A DNA stretch of 64,000 nt, taken from a virus. The notes under the pieces are model-generated. The model searched no databases and had not been told where the DNA came from. It was given only the letters and a program-made list of their open reading frames with translations. Shown piece after piece: positions 7,327-15,258 of the stretch (position 1 is the first letter of the stretch; every line of letters starts with the position of its first letter). Where the stretch lies: positions 1 to 64,000 of the IMG/VR virus record IMGVR_UViG_3300034101_006325. One strand, given 5' to 3'. The position numbers were made by a program, and so were the translations under genes.

Positions 7327-7481
7327 GTAATTAATTTTTCAATTTTAAGTCTAAGCTCTTTTAATTTTTCAATTTCTTTGTAGTTTCCGTGCTCTAGCTC
7401 CAAGGAAATTGCGGATCCAATACAGGGATAAACCTGCTTTAACAAAAAAATAGGATCGCTTTTATCGTTCTCGTCTTTCAT
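7323..7481 (-). CDS. Hypothetical small protein
   Basis: ATG 7481 is preferred because GGAGAC precedes it by about 6 nt; a GTG at 7517 would overlap the previous gene. The roughly 52-residue product is charged and helical, ending with E-I-E-K-L-K-E-L-R-L-K-I-E-K-L. Function unknown. Confidence 0.5.
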   Translation of the reverse strand: MKDENDKSDPIFLLKQVYPCIGSAISLELEHGNYKEIEKLKELRLKIEKLIT

Positions 7482-7500
7482 TGATGTGTCTCCAGGTATA

Positions 7501-7887
7501 TCAATCTTCAGACGCACACATATTTGTGCATTGACCTACACAAACGACGCACGCGCAAGTTTTAAAAGCAGAACATTCATTATGTAAATCTTCGTGTGAT
7601 GAATCGCAATCATCAAAGCAGCTTTTATCCATGGAAAGTGCAATGCAATCTTCAGTGCATGATAACCACTCGTTGCACAAAGGATCATCAACACAAGTAT
7701 TTGTTTCTAGCTCGCAATAGTCAGAAGTAGAACTCAAACAATCTTCGCACTCAACCGCTGAGACACTATCTAATTTGTGCATTGCAACTGCAACGCGTGA
7801 TTCATTTTGCTCTAAGCTATAAAGCTGATATCCTGCTGTAAGAGTTAAAGATGAAAATATGAACATAATGATCTTCTTGTCAGACAT
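7501..7887 (-). CDS. Secreted Cys-rich protein
   Basis: A 128-residue protein with a basic-then-hydrophobic N-terminus (MSDKKIIMFIFSSLTLTAGY) that reads as a signal peptide or anchor. About 17 cysteines follow in the mature part (E-C-E-D-C, C-F-D-D-C, C-A-C-V-V-C, C-T-N-M-C). Spaced Cys patterns of this kind are frequent in secreted proteins of Myxococcota and related bacteria, and would form disulfides in the envelope. Probably host-derived; function unknown. Confidence 0.6.
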   Translation of the reverse strand: MSDKKIIMFIFSSLTLTAGYQLYSLEQNESRVAVAMHKLDSVSAVECEDCLSSTSDYCELETNTCVDDPLCNEWLSCTEDCIALSMDKSCFDDCDSSHEDLHNECSAFKTCACVVCVGQCTNMCASED

Positions 7888-7923
7888 ATGCGTATGTTAT
7901 CCTAATTTTAATTTTTTGTTCAT

Positions 7924-8115
7924 TCACCAAATTTCTCGCTGATCTTTTCTAGAAAGATTAGGAGGTGTACTCCACAAAATCATTACGTCGTCTTTGGATA
8001 AAAATTGCACTATCATTCCTGTAGAATTTTCATCTTTTTGAGATTTTACTAGAGCACCGACAACAGGTTCATTGTCAACAAGAATTATATCTTTAATGTT
8101 AGACATTAATTTCAT
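7924..8115 (-). CDS. Small hypothetical protein (barrel-like)
   Basis: A 63-residue protein with V-G-A-L-V-K near residue 20, then T-G-M-I-V-Q-F-L-S and V-M-I-L-W-S-T-P-P. The order 'G-x-L-V ... G-M-I-V ... V-M-I-L-W' resembles the small SH3/KOW-type phage proteins but is a separate subfamily from the 1-5 kb array. Function unknown. Confidence 0.5.
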   Translation of the reverse strand: MKLMSNIKDIILVDNEPVVGALVKSQKDENSTGMIVQFLSKDDVMILWSTPPNLSRKDQREIW

Positions 8116-8132
8116 AGCCTTGTATATATTAT

Positions 8133-9014
8133 TTACTGTTTAAAATTCTTGATATCTGCACAGCATCTAAAACCTTGTTGATAAAAAGTATGCCCAGGCC
8201 CATGATTTCGAGTTGCAGGTCGACAACGAGTCCGGACTGTCGACCAATACCCGCCTTTCAGGACAGAAGGATACGGATATTGACTCTTACGAACAGTAGA
8301 AGTCCATTCATCTACAGACCCATTCATGTCCTCGACTCCAAATGAAGATGCACACTGCGGAGAAATACCACTTCGACGTCCTTTCCACAATCGTTTTAAT
8401 TCCTGAGAACATTCCTGTGATCCACGTTGGGACAGAATTTTTTGTGAATATCTCTTCCATGGATTGTCCAAGTTACATTCTTGAGAATTACGTGTGTACC
8501 CGTAGGGGAAAGGAGTAGCCTCCTCGCCTTCACAGGCAAAAGTCCATTCATCTTCAGTACAGAGGCGTTTACCGACCGACTCGCACAACTTTTGTGATTC
8601 TCCCCAGGTTATCATCACCCATGGGTATGCATTCTTTTTGTTAGGCCATTCGTATTTATCGATGCAGAAAGACATGGGTTTTCTTGAGAAGCGTTTTGAT
8701 ACTTGAAGCCATTTATCTCTATTAAAAATAGCACATCTTTCTGGATATTTTCTCTCTATCCATCTGTCGCAAGTAGTCTTCTGGAGCGCCTCAATTGAAT
8801 TGGTGTGCCAGCTACCTAGACCCCCGTCATCTAACATCATACCCGATACACCGATCATGTTGCTTTGACAGCCGTCGACGAGGTCATGTTGAACAGGAGC
8901 GGCTGATATTTCAAAAGACCACCAGATTTTATTAATAAAACCAGCAGCTGGCACGTCATTATCTAACTGAATTGCATTAAAAAACAAAATACTTGCAAAG
9001 ACGGAGTCGTTCAT
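8133..9014 (-). CDS. Formylglycine-generating-enzyme-like (FGE-sulfatase) protein
   Basis: The 293-residue protein fits the FGE-sulfatase/SUMF1 fold: F-C-I-D-K-Y-E-W-P, W-x-x-S-Q-K-L-C-E-S-V-G-K-R-L-C-T-E-D-E-W, P-Y-G-Y-T-R, D-M-N-G-S-V-D-E-W, then L-K-G-G-Y-W and G-F-R-C-C at the C-terminus. Members either convert a sulfatase Cys to formylglycine or act as sugar- or peptide-binding and C-type-lectin-like modules. I do not see the catalytic Cys pair in its usual context with certainty. Cys-rich versions with 'PYGYTR' are typical of myxobacterial lipoproteins. The N-terminal 100 residues match nothing known to me. Likely envelope-directed or host-derived. Confidence 0.75.
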   Translation of the reverse strand: MNDSVFASILFFNAIQLDNDVPAAGFINKIWWSFEISAAPVQHDLVDGCQSNMIGVSGMMLDDGGLGSWHTNSIEALQKTTCDRWIERKYPERCAIFNRDKWLQVSKRFSRKPMSFCIDKYEWPNKKNAYPWVMITWGESQKLCESVGKRLCTEDEWTFACEGEEATPFPYGYTRNSQECNLDNPWKRYSQKILSQRGSQECSQELKRLWKGRRSGISPQCASSFGVEDMNGSVDEWTSTVRKSQYPYPSVLKGGYWSTVRTRCRPATRNHGPGHTFYQQGFRCCADIKNFKQ

Positions 9015-9028
9015 GTTTTATACTTAAA

Positions 9029-9565
9029 TTATGTTCTCTTTTTTAAATTTTTGGCAATAATCATAAGCATGTGTTTTATTTTTGGTGCCATTAAAATTAA
9101 CAACTTGTCGACCTCCACACCGATAATTTCATCAGGTTCTACAGTTTTAATCTCTCTGCAAGATCCATCCCATTCCTCAATCTCACTGTCAAGATATTCT
9201 TCATAAAGTTTTTCTTTTATTGCATGAAACAATAATTTTTCAAGAAGTGAAGAAGTCCAGCTGCTTACGTCAATGGCTCTTTGGTGTTCTGAACCGACTA
9301 TCACATTTTCATTTGAAACAATTGCTCCAAGCGAAGCGATCATGTCTCCAACAAAAGATCCTTTATAATTTTTTATTTCATTTAGTATCTCTAGCGTAAC
9401 AGTTTGCGGATCTTTGTCCCATCTGGCTTTAAGCATTCTACTAACACAAAATTTGCGGGGAGGACCGCCCTCTTTGTTTGGTAAATTTACTTCAATCTTT
9501 AACGTAATCTTGGGTTTTTCATCTAGCAACATAATTCTGACATCAATATAATCTGCGGTTGACAA
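9029..9565 (-). CDS. Hypothetical protein
   Basis: A 178-residue protein. The N-terminal half has alternating beta strands (VRIMLLDEK, ITLKIEVNLP) and the C-terminal half is helical, ending in hydrophobic and basic residues (LLILMAPKIKHMLMIIAKNLKK). No family recognised. Divergent from the HExxH gene at 9617. Confidence 0.5.
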   Translation of the reverse strand: MSTADYIDVRIMLLDEKPKITLKIEVNLPNKEGGPPRKFCVSRMLKARWDKDPQTVTLEILNEIKNYKGSFVGDMIASLGAIVSNENVIVGSEHQRAIDVSSWTSSLLEKLLFHAIKEKLYEEYLDSEIEEWDGSCREIKTVEPDEIIGVEVDKLLILMAPKIKHMLMIIAKNLKKRT

Positions 9566-9616
9566 ATTTATCTTTTAGAAAAAAGATACATATTGACAAT
9601 AATTTGGAGTGTTGTC

Positions 9617-10165
9617 ATGATTTCAAATGAAAATTACGAAGCCTTCTTGCAAGAAATAAAAAATGAATTCCCGGATTTCAAACTTGTCAAAAAAACAGAC
9701 TCAAAATTGATGAAATTTATTGATGGATTTTTAAAAGTAATTACCTTCGGCAAAATGAATACTTTCATGGAAGGTTTCATCACTACTATTGGAAATACTG
9801 TGTATGTTAACAGTAGCTGGGATGCAAGATCGGCGTCAACAAAAGCAATTACGTTAAGACACGAACGTGTTCACATGCGACAGTCTAAAACAAACGGCAG
9901 GCTTAAATTTTCTTTGATGTATCTCCTATTTCCTTTGCCGTCTGTTTTTGCGTATTATCGCAAAAAATTTGAACAAGAAGCGTACGAAGAAAGTCTCAAA
10001 GCTTTATGTGAATACTACGGACCAAAATTTTTTACTCAAGCAACGAAAGATGACATAGTAAAACACTTTACATCAGCTGAATATTTCTGGATGTGGCCAT
10101 GGAAACAGGACGTAGAAAAATGGTACGACAAGGTAGTCGCAGATATTACAAAAAATCATAAATGA
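9617..10165 (+). CDS. HExxH-motif putative metalloprotease
   Basis: ATG 9617 is preferred because GGAG lies about 9 nt upstream. The 182-residue protein carries L-R-H-E-R-V-H-M-R-Q, a zinc HExxH motif (about residue 90). A later E-Q-E-A-Y-E on a helix could supply the third ligand as in gluzincins. Between them is a hydrophobic segment (SLMYLLFPLPSVFAYY). Small HExxH proteins of this type occur in large phages without known substrate. Plus-strand, directly before the trypsin-like lipoprotein. Confidence 0.6.
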   Translation: MISNENYEAFLQEIKNEFPDFKLVKKTDSKLMKFIDGFLKVITFGKMNTFMEGFITTIGNTVYVNSSWDARSASTKAITLRHERVHMRQSKTNGRLKFSLMYLLFPLPSVFAYYRKKFEQEAYEESLKALCEYYGPKFFTQATKDDIVKHFTSAEYFWMWPWKQDVEKWYDKVVADITKNHK

Positions 10166-10203
10166 TTTTAAAAATAGTTAAAGTCGATAATAGCTATGAT
10201 TAA

Positions 10204-10227
10204 GGCTGGAATTCAGCCCCTCCAGCC
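10204..10227 (+). promoter_or_regulatory. Leader hairpin next to ribosome binding site
   Basis: GGCTGGA (10204-10210) pairs with TCCAGCC (10221-10227) around a 10-nt loop, ending one base before AGGAGG (10228-10233), the ribosome binding site of the protease gene at 10239. It could modulate translation or protect the mRNA end. Confidence 0.45.
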
Positions 10228-10238
10228 AGGAGGTCCTG

Positions 10239-10943
10239 ATGAAAAATTTCAGGAACCTATTGAAAATTAGTCTGTTATCTTTCTTGGTGGGTGGGTGTTG
10301 CACAACAATTATACAACCTGAACAAAACAGTCAAACGCCTCAATTTGAAAATAAAATTACTGTTGAAAATTTGAGGCAAACGACCATTGCCATCGTCGAC
10401 ACTTCCCTCGGTAAAATTATACCGACTTGCAGTGGCGTCTGGATCGGTCACAATATGATACTCACAGCTGCACACTGCGTCGAAGATCTTACTTTAATAG
10501 AATTCTCGACTGCAGATGATTATAACAATGAAAAGGTAAGAAAAGCAACCGTTGTAGCGTCAGACAAACAAATCGATCTTGCCTTAATAACGACCGATGG
10601 TGTCGATGATCAACATCCCATTGCAGTACTCTCAAATGAAATAATTTCCACAGGAGATCGCGTCGACATCGTCGGACATCCAGTAGGATATGCATGGACG
10701 TACATGATGGGACACGTGAGTTCAATTAGATCAAATATGACAGGACCTACCGGTATTTCCGAAAAAATCATTCAAATTTCTGCGCCTGTTTGGATGGGAA
10801 ATAGCGGAGGCGGAGCTTTTGACAATGAAGGCAGACTTATTGGCATTTGCTCGTGGATTTCAAAAAATGGTCCACAGCTTTCATTTTTTGTTCACAAAGA
10901 CGCAATTAATCAATTTTTAAATGAAAATTTAACAAAAATTTAA
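10239..10943 (+). CDS. Trypsin-like serine protease, lipoprotein
   Basis: The 234-residue protein has a lipoprotein signal peptide ending L-V-G-G-C (Cys 20) and a chymotrypsin/S1 (or DegP-like) protease domain. The triad is visible: His in T-A-A-H-C, Asp in D-L-A-L-I, Ser in G-N-S-G-G-G-A-F. No PDZ domain follows. It should sit in the outer membrane or periplasmic face of the host envelope. For a phage this suggests superinfection exclusion, receptor processing or host-envelope modification; the role is inferred. It has its own leader hairpin and terminator. Confidence 0.85.
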   Translation: MKNFRNLLKISLLSFLVGGCCTTIIQPEQNSQTPQFENKITVENLRQTTIAIVDTSLGKIIPTCSGVWIGHNMILTAAHCVEDLTLIEFSTADDYNNEKVRKATVVASDKQIDLALITTDGVDDQHPIAVLSNEIISTGDRVDIVGHPVGYAWTYMMGHVSSIRSNMTGPTGISEKIIQISAPVWMGNSGGGAFDNEGRLIGICSWISKNGPQLSFFVHKDAINQFLNENLTKI

Positions 10944-11389
10944 TCAGGCGGGAGACATTGCGTCTCCCGCATTTTTCTCCACTGCCAATAAAGTGCCAAT
11001 GCTCCATCATTAGGAACAACATCGCCTAGTTGATTTTGGAAAAAAATTTCCCACATTCTAGACGCATATTCACCAACGCCAGGTAACTGTTTGGCGTGCG
11101 ACCAGTCTTTTTTTATGTAGGCATTCGCAAGATCCAAAAGTCGAATTGATCTACGTTTCCCAAATCCTAGACAAGAAATGATGTTTTCTATATCTGACTG
11201 ACTTGCAAAAGTTAAAGACTGAGCATCGGGCCATTTATTAAAAAAATTTGGTAGAATTTTTTCTACTTGTTTCCTGGTGGTGCAATTCAATAAAACACAA
11301 ACTACCAAACACCTCCATTCGTCCGGCCATAAATCTTCTTGTATTAGACTATATGGACTTCTAGGCGGTAACATTTTTATAGGTGCCAA
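10940..11389 (-). CDS. HhH-GPD DNA glycosylase, MBD4-like
   Basis: A 149-residue base-excision glycosylase of the HhH-GPD superfamily: L-P-G-V-G-E-Y-A-S-R-M-W forms the helix-hairpin-helix, and V-V-P-N-D-G-A-L supplies the catalytic Asp. The opening W-R-C-L-V-V-C-V-L-L-N-C-T-T and the absence of the Fe-S cysteines of endonuclease III resemble MBD4-type mismatch thymine/uracil glycosylases. It would remove damaged or mispaired pyrimidines. Its start overlaps the end of the UDPGP-like gene by 13 nt. Its 3' end is shared with the convergent terminator. Confidence 0.75.
   Translation of the reverse strand: MAPIKMLPPRSPYSLIQEDLWPDEWRCLVVCVLLNCTTRKQVEKILPNFFNKWPDAQSLTFASQSDIENIISCLGFGKRRSIRLLDLANAYIKKDWSHAKQLPGVGEYASRMWEIFFQNQLGDVVPNDGALALYWQWRKMRETQCLPPD
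10948..10976 (+). terminator. Rho-independent terminator
   Basis: A 9-bp stem GCGGGAGAC (10948-10956) / GTCTCCCGC (10962-10970), 5-nt loop, followed by ATTTTT. It ends the plus-strand protease transcript and lies inside the 3' coding end of the convergent glycosylase gene. Confidence 0.9.
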
Positions 11390-12399
11390 TTTGAAATAAT
11401 GTGTTTTAGATTGATCACATCTTCTTCATTCCTTACAGGCATGTATCTCTCTGATCTAGAAACTCCCAAATAACTTGTCGAATAAGCAGACGTTATTTCT
11501 TGAATAAGCCTGCTGAATTGAACAGAAAGTCTTTTATCGCTTTGAACTGACGTCCTGTGCCAAATTTTTCCTAACAACTCAAATTGAAGATTGGCATCCA
11601 CGACGTATGATCTTGTAGAAAGCCAAGTATACTTTTCAAGATCATCGTTTACTTGTGAAAATTGAACTATCTGCGGCCCATCGAATGCATCCACTAAAAT
11701 ATCACCAAATTCATTTTCTTTTCTCTTGACGACTTCACAAGTTACCTTTGAACGGGTGTGAAGATGGTAACCAACAATTGATGGTTCTAGGGACGCAAAT
11801 ACATTTTCAACATCTACAACAAAAATATGCTGAATCCCTTTCAGTAAGTTTTGTTGAGTTGCAAGTACTGAAAATAAATCTCCACTGCCGCAGATTGTAG
11901 AAAAATTATTTTCTTCAATTAGATTATCAGGCGTCAACTTGTAAGTTAAAAAATGATCAACAAGCGTAATTCTACGAGAAATATCTTCAGACAATTGAGA
12001 AATTTTATCCTCAAAAAGTTTTCGTTGTAAGGGATTGATTAAAAACCAGATGGGACCACTGCCGGGTGCCTGTTGCATCTTGAGATCAAAAAGCGTCAGA
12101 TTTGTCTCAGGCATAACAGACAAAGATCTGTCGCTTCCAGCGAGGACGCAGAATGCAATTTCACCACGAGATATTGCTTGCTCACCGATTGAAGAAAACT
12201 CTTCAATGGAATCGTGATAAAAATTTATCTGAGATGATCTAGGCGGTACAGAACTCACAGAAGTATCTCTTGGTTTCGTCAAAAGCTGAACCAAGTCCTT
12301 TTCATGAAGTCCCCCGCTGATGTTGACATGACGTCTAATCATATCAGGGACAACATCAAAAGACTTTAATAGCTGATCAACAAATCCAAAGTTTTTCAT
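11377..12399 (-). CDS. Diverged UDPGP-family nucleotidyltransferase-like protein
   Basis: The 340-residue protein (ATG 12399) follows the layout of UTP-glucose-1-phosphate/UDP-GlcNAc uridylyltransferases. It has F-C-V-L-A-G-S at the usual nucleotide loop position, P-I-W-F-L-I-N-P, the G-S-G-D-L-F-S-V-L motif (compare G-H-G-D-x-x-x-x-L), and I-F-V-V-D-V-E-N-V-F (compare I-F-V-x-N-x-D-N-L). The loop lacks the canonical G-G-x-G-T-R, so catalysis is doubtful. It lies between the glycosylase and Nudix genes. With the cupin, PMM-like and epimerase genes it may belong to a nucleotide-sugar set. Assignment is tentative. Confidence 0.5.
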   Translation of the reverse strand: MKNFGFVDQLLKSFDVVPDMIRRHVNISGGLHEKDLVQLLTKPRDTSVSSVPPRSSQINFYHDSIEEFSSIGEQAISRGEIAFCVLAGSDRSLSVMPETNLTLFDLKMQQAPGSGPIWFLINPLQRKLFEDKISQLSEDISRRITLVDHFLTYKLTPDNLIEENNFSTICGSGDLFSVLATQQNLLKGIQHIFVVDVENVFASLEPSIVGYHLHTRSKVTCEVVKRKENEFGDILVDAFDGPQIVQFSQVNDDLEKYTWLSTRSYVVDANLQFELLGKIWHRTSVQSDKRLSVQFSRLIQEITSAYSTSYLGVSRSERYMPVRNEEDVINLKHIISNWHL

Positions 12400-12429
12400 T
12401 GCAGACAAATTAACCTAAAAATTTGTCAT

Positions 12430-12939
12430 TTACAAAACTAATTGTCTCATCATTCTCTTGAAGAGTTCGCCGTACTTCCCATTTTCAAGGGTTTTTTCAT
12501 CGACCCAAGCGACAATTCCTTCGTCGGAATTTCTCATCTTTCCTGCGACGTCAATTGCTTTGAATACGACAGTTTTGCCGTCGCTATAAATTTCAATCAT
12601 CTCACCGGCGATGAGTCCTGTTTCTTCCCACAACTCTCGACGAGCAGCATCCTCGGGAGTCTCTCCCGATTTTATGCCTCCGCCAGGCATGTTTAAATCA
12701 GTGGCGTCATCAGGACGTGATACTGCTAGAATCTTTCCAGACTTACCTCGAAAAAACACCACTGCTGAACTAGGACGTATCTTTGATCTTTCTTCTGCTT
12801 CCTCGTCTGTCAGCACATTCGTGCGATTGCTGGTCACGAACTGGCCAGCTCGTATATTGCCGGGAGCATCAGACCTGCGCGATCCGCGCATGGTGTAGTC
12901 ACCCACTATTTCAATGAATCTCTTTTTAGATTTCATCAT
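12430..12939 (-). CDS. Nudix hydrolase
   Basis: A 169-residue protein with a full Nudix box, G-x5-E-x7-R-E-L-x-E-E-x-G-L (G-G-I-K-S-G-E to E-E-T-G-L, near residues 90-112), preceded by N-M-P-G-G. Nudix enzymes cleave nucleoside diphosphates linked to X; phage members often sanitise nucleotides or hydrolyse ADP-ribose, NAD-like or cap-like substrates. The first 60 residues are a charged extension (RGSRRSDAPGNIRAGQ) that lies outside the fold. It overlaps the upstream gene by 14 nt. Confidence 0.85.
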   Translation of the reverse strand: MMKSKKRFIEIVGDYTMRGSRRSDAPGNIRAGQFVTSNRTNVLTDEEAEERSKIRPSSAVVFFRGKSGKILAVSRPDDATDLNMPGGGIKSGETPEDAARRELWEETGLIAGEMIEIYSDGKTVVFKAIDVAGKMRNSDEGIVAWVDEKTLENGKYGELFKRMMRQLVL

Positions 12940-13312
12940 CCACTGCTCTCATTGCAGCATCATAACCACGCTTTGAGTACTCTTTCATTGCATTCATGAA
13001 AACTTTTTGTTCCTGCTCAGGTTTTAATCTTAGACGTTTAATGGCATCAACAATGCTGTTTACTTCTCTTCGACTATCTGAGTCCTTAACCTGAGATTGT
13101 CTGTCCGCGGTGCCAGGCTCGTAACTTGTCCCCAACAAATTTGAAAGTAATCTTGAACCTGCGTCTTTCAAGGACCACTTGAGCTTCCCAAGTTGATTAT
13201 CTAAAAATTGAGAAAAAAGCGAATCCCTGCGGGAACGTCTAATGAACTCCACTTGCAAAGATTCTTTAATGAAATTTACAAGAAGTTCTTTGTCTTTCTG
13301 ATCGTTTGTCAT
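12926..13312 (-). CDS. Hypothetical helical protein
   Basis: ATG 13312 is preceded by AAGAGG and, 8 nt upstream, by the recurrent AATATTTA motif, so I choose it over the open extension to 13372. The roughly 128-residue product is helical and charged and ends A-M-R-A-V-D-D-E-I. It is reminiscent of small phage structural proteins, but no family is recognised. Confidence 0.55.
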   Translation of the reverse strand: MTNDQKDKELLVNFIKESLQVEFIRRSRRDSLFSQFLDNQLGKLKWSLKDAGSRLLSNLLGTSYEPGTADRQSQVKDSDSRREVNSIVDAIKRLRLKPEQEQKVFMNAMKEYSKRGYDAAMRAVDDEI

Positions 13313-13366
13313 TGCCTCTTTAAATATTTGGAAAACAACAAAAGAACTGCGTCTATAATTTAAAAA

Positions 13367-13708
13367 GTGCACACATTTGAAGTAGGAGAACTCGTTGTAC
13401 CAAAATTAAAATTTGGTATCACTTCCCTTTTGCTTTGGCGCCTCCAAGATAATCAAGTTGTCAACAACATCGTTGAAACAGTTAAGAAGGATTGTGTGTT
13501 GACTATTGTCAAATCCATGCCAATGACAAACAATCAGCTGTTTTTAAACGACGAATGGATGCATGGTGCTTATCTTCTTTTGACGCCAAACGGTAAATTA
13601 GGTTGTTCGGGCGGTGGTTGGTTAAAAAAATTACCAACGTGCTCTAATTCCCAGCTTAAATCCATTGGGCGCAAGAGGTACGTTGATTCCAACGGGCTCT
13701 GTAAGTAA
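13367..13708 (+). CDS. GELV-type small barrel protein, extended
   Basis: A plus-strand gene starting at GTG 13367 (MHTFEVGELVVPKL), 113 residues. V-G-E-L-V, a strand with D-C-V-L-T-I-V-K, L-L-L-T-P-N-G-K-L and G-G-G-W-L-K-K-L match the elements of the 1-5 kb small-protein family. The product is longer and the C-terminal 25 residues are extra. Its 3' end overlaps the convergent lipoprotein gene by 78 nt. Function unknown. Confidence 0.55.
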   Translation: MHTFEVGELVVPKLKFGITSLLLWRLQDNQVVNNIVETVKKDCVLTIVKSMPMTNNQLFLNDEWMHGAYLLLTPNGKLGCSGGGWLKKLPTCSNSQLKSIGRKRYVDSNGLCK

Positions 13709-13930
13709 AATTTCATTTTGCAAATCTAACAATGATCGAAAGCCTCCCGTAGGCTTTTTTTCAACTGCCAGTGGAATTGCAATGACAATAGAACTATTCT
13801 TGAGTGCAGTTTTGACAGGCAGAGGCTCTATCGTTGTATTGCTGTTGGATGTAAATCCTGCACAAGCTGTTAGACTTAATGTAGTCAAACACCCCACAAA
13901 GAATCGAAAGACGAGTGAAATTTTTGCCAC
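13631..13930 (-). CDS. Small putative lipoprotein
   Basis: I choose GTG 13930 because AAGGAGG lies 4 nt upstream. The product (99 residues) opens with a basic n-region, a hydrophobic h-region and the lipobox L-T-A-C (Cys about 23), so it should be lipidated and exported. The mature part (about 76 residues) has short beta segments and no recognised domain. It overlaps the 3' end of the flap-nuclease gene by 46 nt. Together with the protease lipoprotein at 10239 it points to envelope-directed accessory functions. Confidence 0.65.
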   Translation of the reverse strand: MAKISLVFRFFVGCLTTLSLTACAGFTSNSNTTIEPLPVKTALKNSSIVIAIPLAVEKKPTGGFRSLLDLQNEILLTEPVGINVPLAPNGFKLGIRARW

Positions 13931-14712
13931 GAACCCTCCTTGACGATGGATTGAAATCCCATAGAAGTAAATAATTCTTTCACAGCATCCCAATTCTTTG
14001 CAGGAGAAGTAGACGTCATTTCAAGCTTTTCTTGCTCGTTCCAGGCGCGGAACGAAATGAGATCGTAATTTCTTTGAAAAATTTCAGCCTTGCTGCGATC
14101 GGACAAAACCTCGGACAACAGTTCAGGATCACATGCAAGCTTCTCGGCTGTCTTGTCGCCAATGCCAGGAATACCTGGGATATTGTCGGTGGCATCGCCA
14201 CGAAGGGCCTTCCAGGTAACGTAGGGATAGTCAGGAGAATTCACGAAATATTTCTTGACAGGATTATACAAGGAAATATGCGGGAATTCTTGTAGGGCCT
14301 GGATGAAGTCAGTGTCGGATGAGACGACCACCCATGGGACAGCTGTGGATGAGGTCTTGATCAGATTGTAGATGGTATCGTCGGCCTCGGAGGTCGGATG
14401 GCGGACGAGGGTCACGGGGAAATAAGAAGAAAGAAGATTGACGATCGCATCCTTCTGCTTGAAGAACTTCATGAGTTCCTCGTGACGAGGATCATTCTCC
14501 CCCACGATTCGATTAGCCTTGTACTCCGTCATCTGCTCGTGACGATGCACAGGCCTGCCTTCGAGTGCCAAGTAGACGCGGTTAGGTTTGAATTGATCGA
14601 CGAGTGCCCTGAACTGACGAAAGAAGTTGTAAATGACAGCGTGCTCGCCAGCGGTAAATCCACTGCGAGCACGATGGGCTGCGTTCATAAAGTCGATGCA
14701 GAGGATGGTCAT
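13885..14712 (-). CDS. 5'-3' exonuclease / flap endonuclease (copy 1)
   Basis: The FEN/5'-3' exonuclease core is complete: L-C-I-D-F-M-N at the N-terminus, E-A-D-D-T-I-Y acidic cluster, V-V-S-S-D-T-D-F, and the helix-hairpin-helix G-D-A-T-D-N-I-P-G-I-P-G-I-G-D-K-T-A. The start is ATG 14712 (MTILCIDF), although in-frame ATGs exist to 14733. It would remove RNA primers or flaps and degrade DNA 5'-3'. A second family member lies at 61368, so the phage has two, like phages separating RNase H and exonuclease roles. Confidence 0.88.
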   Translation of the reverse strand: MTILCIDFMNAAHRARSGFTAGEHAVIYNFFRQFRALVDQFKPNRVYLALEGRPVHRHEQMTEYKANRIVGENDPRHEELMKFFKQKDAIVNLLSSYFPVTLVRHPTSEADDTIYNLIKTSSTAVPWVVVSSDTDFIQALQEFPHISLYNPVKKYFVNSPDYPYVTWKALRGDATDNIPGIPGIGDKTAEKLACDPELLSEVLSDRSKAEIFQRNYDLISFRAWNEQEKLEMTSTSPAKNWDAVKELFTSMGFQSIVKEGSWQKFHSSFDSLWGV

Positions 14713-14753
14713 GAGGACCATCATAACACGCAAATGATGTTATTGCACAAAGA

Positions 14754-15230
14754 TCAGGTGCCTAGTCTGCCTTGATCTACTTCTTCACGTGAAACAACTT
14801 CACCTGACTTCGTATCTACAACCACCTTTGTCTTGCTGGCGTACATTGGGTCACGCTCATATTTTTCCTGAAAACGTGCTTCACCTTCTACGTAAGATGC
14901 ATTGTCTTGCATCAATTGCTTGACAGCTTCCTTGACAGTTTTACCTTTCAGGTTTTCAAAAACAGCGGATATTTGTTCGGGTGTGTGGCTCTTGTTCAAG
15001 GCTGCGAAAAATTTGTCGTAATTTCCCATTACAGAATCGTAAAGATCTTGTAGTTTGTCGGGAGTTCCCTTGTAAGATTTGAAAAAACGCATAACACCTC
15101 TTGGGTTATACATTGACTTCTTTAGAGCCAAAAATTCCTTGTATGCAGCCATGGAATCACTTGAACCCGCTGCTGCGCTCTCGACAGTTTCACGAATAAT
15201 TCTCTTCAGATCTCCTAGACGTATCTTCAT
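14754..15230 (-). CDS. Tag-bearing protein (N-terminal LIKEE-type peptide)
   Basis: ATG 15230 gives the N-terminus MKIRLGDLKRIIRETVE, one of at least nine copies of a shared N-terminal peptide in this window. AAGAGG and TATATTTA precede it. The rest (about 158 residues) is helical and charged with no known domain. I infer an internal virion protein by analogy with T4 capsid-targeting sequences; this is untested. Confidence 0.65.
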   Translation of the reverse strand: MKIRLGDLKRIIRETVESAAAGSSDSMAAYKEFLALKKSMYNPRGVMRFFKSYKGTPDKLQDLYDSVMGNYDKFFAALNKSHTPEQISAVFENLKGKTVKEAVKQLMQDNASYVEGEARFQEKYERDPMYASKTKVVVDTKSGEVVSREEVDQGRLGT

Positions 15231-15245
15231 GTTGCCTCTTAAACT

Positions 15246-15253
15246 TGAGTAAA
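15246..15253 (-). promoter_or_regulatory. TATATTTA upstream motif
   Basis: TATATTTA on the minus strand, 15 nt upstream of ATG 15230. The same octamer or one-base variants precede many genes here (16011, 20891, 13321, 55674, 49106, 47291, 42663). It is probably a phage promoter element. Confidence 0.4.
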
Positions 15254-15258
15254 TATAA

